DNA of 64,000 bases from Rhynchopus sp. YZ270_cl-10. Its lineage: Eukaryota > Euglenozoa > Diplonemea > Diplonemida > Diplonemidae. Below are positions 63,801 through 64,000 of this stretch, one piece after another (the first letter of the stretch is position 1; each line of letters opens with the position of its first letter). A program made the translations under genes and the position numbers. Where the stretch lies: contig OZ037834.1 in assembly GCA_964035575.1 (NCBI GenBank), positions 1,519,598-1,583,597 on the forward strand, in the 5' to 3' direction. Below the pieces are notes generated by a model that had not been told where the DNA came from, did not search any database, and saw nothing but the letters and a program-made list of their open reading frames with translations.

Positions 63801-64000
63801 GTTCTAACGCATCCGTTCTCACGCATCCGTTCCAACGCGTCCCTTCTCACGCATCCGTTCTAAAGCATCCGTTCTAACGCATCCGTTCTAACGCATCCGT
63901 TCTAACGCATCCGTTCTAACGCATCCGTTCCAACGCATCCGTTCTATCGCGTACGTTCTAACGCATCCGTTCTAACGCGTACGTTCTAACGCATCCGTTC
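57401..64000. repeat. Higher-order block 1 of the satellite (second full copy, cut by window edge)
   Basis: Matches 13441-20040 at every marker tested, with no net indel over 6.6 kb. Since position 64000 corresponds to 20040, the sequence beyond the window is predicted to continue as at 20041 onward if the block extends further. Confidence 0.85.

Larger units (their letters stand above)
10277..64000. repeat. 14-bp minisatellite array, about 3,837 units, continuing past the window
   Basis: The unit consensus on the + strand is TAACGCATCCGTTC. Frequent variants are TAACGCGTACGTTC, TATCGCGTACGTTC, TCACGCATCCGTTC, CAACGCATCCGTTC, CAACGCGTCCCTTC, TAAAGCATCCGTTC, TAACGCAGCCGTTC, TAACGCGTATGTTC and TAACGCGTCCGTTG. 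Rarer ones are TTACGC..., TAACGAGTACGTTC and ...CATCTGTTC. The unit ending at 10338 and the one ending at 64000 are 53,662 bp apart, which is exactly 3,833 x 14, so the register never shifts overall. The first units (10283-10310) are degenerate, as expected at an array edge. The strand is C-rich and G-poor and each unit keeps two or three CpG. No gene or inserted element interrupts it. Possible roles are centromeric, subtelomeric or other heterochromatic satellite. The TTAGGG telomere motif is absent. Confidence 0.97.

Noticed and set aside
10277-64000. CRISPR array
   Set aside because: The units are 14 bp head to tail with no spacers and the surroundings are eukaryotic, with no cas genes.
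10277-64000. Telomeric repeat array
   Set aside because: The unit bears no resemblance to TTAGGG-type repeats, is long, carries many variants and has higher-order structure, unlike telomerase products.
10277-64000. Array length as a pure assembly artefact
   Set aside because: The duplicated blocks carry private rare units and small unit-number differences (offsets 20,440 to 20,538), which simple false duplication would not produce. Exact copy number still needs long reads.

Overview
The window looks like a repeat-rich, subtelomere- or centromere-like stretch of a protist-type eukaryotic genome. It has no bacterial operons, ribosome binding sites or phage genes. It carries decayed non-LTR retrotransposon (LINE) remnants, two near-identical copies of a large gene that appears to contain an intron, and a 53.7-kb minisatellite that runs off the right edge. 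The LINE pieces (apurinic endonuclease, reverse transcriptase, RNase H, C-terminal zinc knuckle) fit the I/ingi-like groups. NTPase-plus-nuclease multigene families with LINEs among them recall the RHS genes of trypanosomes and the Crinkler effectors of oomycetes and chytrids. I cannot name the species; a cis-spliced intron would be rare in a trypanosomatid.

Layout. 1-1740: broken LINE coding pieces on the + strand (two endonuclease fragments and a reverse-transcriptase scrap) with an unidentified coding-like piece between them. 1741-2304: non-coding, with a cluster of inverted repeats including a perfect 38-bp palindrome. 2305-5443: duplicated unit copy A with gene A on the - strand. 5444-6238: LINE RNase H and zinc-knuckle remnant on the + strand. 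6239-7109: no recognisable gene. 7110-10276: duplicated unit copy B with gene B on the - strand. 10277-64000: tandem array of a 14-bp unit, consensus TAACGCATCCGTTC, about 3,837 units.

Genes A and B both read leftward, away from the satellite. Each is best explained as exon 1 (81 codons), a 357-bp phase-0 intron and a long exon 2. The predicted proteins (861 and 855 residues) have an N-terminal header, a short variable segment that is coiled-coil-like in places, a P-loop NTPase (GAMGKGKT; Walker B VMVVCVDE), a winged-helix-like stretch and a possible PD-(D/E)XK-type nuclease end. The NTPase core is identical between the copies wherever I compared it. The differences cluster just after the intron and at the C-terminus.

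The satellite stays in 14-bp register from its edge to the end of the window, because every spacing I measured is a multiple of 14. It also has higher-order structure, with blocks of several kilobases recurring at offsets of about 5 kb, 6.2 kb, 20.5 kb, 23.5 kb and 44.0 kb. The array starts at the exact end of duplicated unit B, only 77 bp upstream of gene B's start codon.
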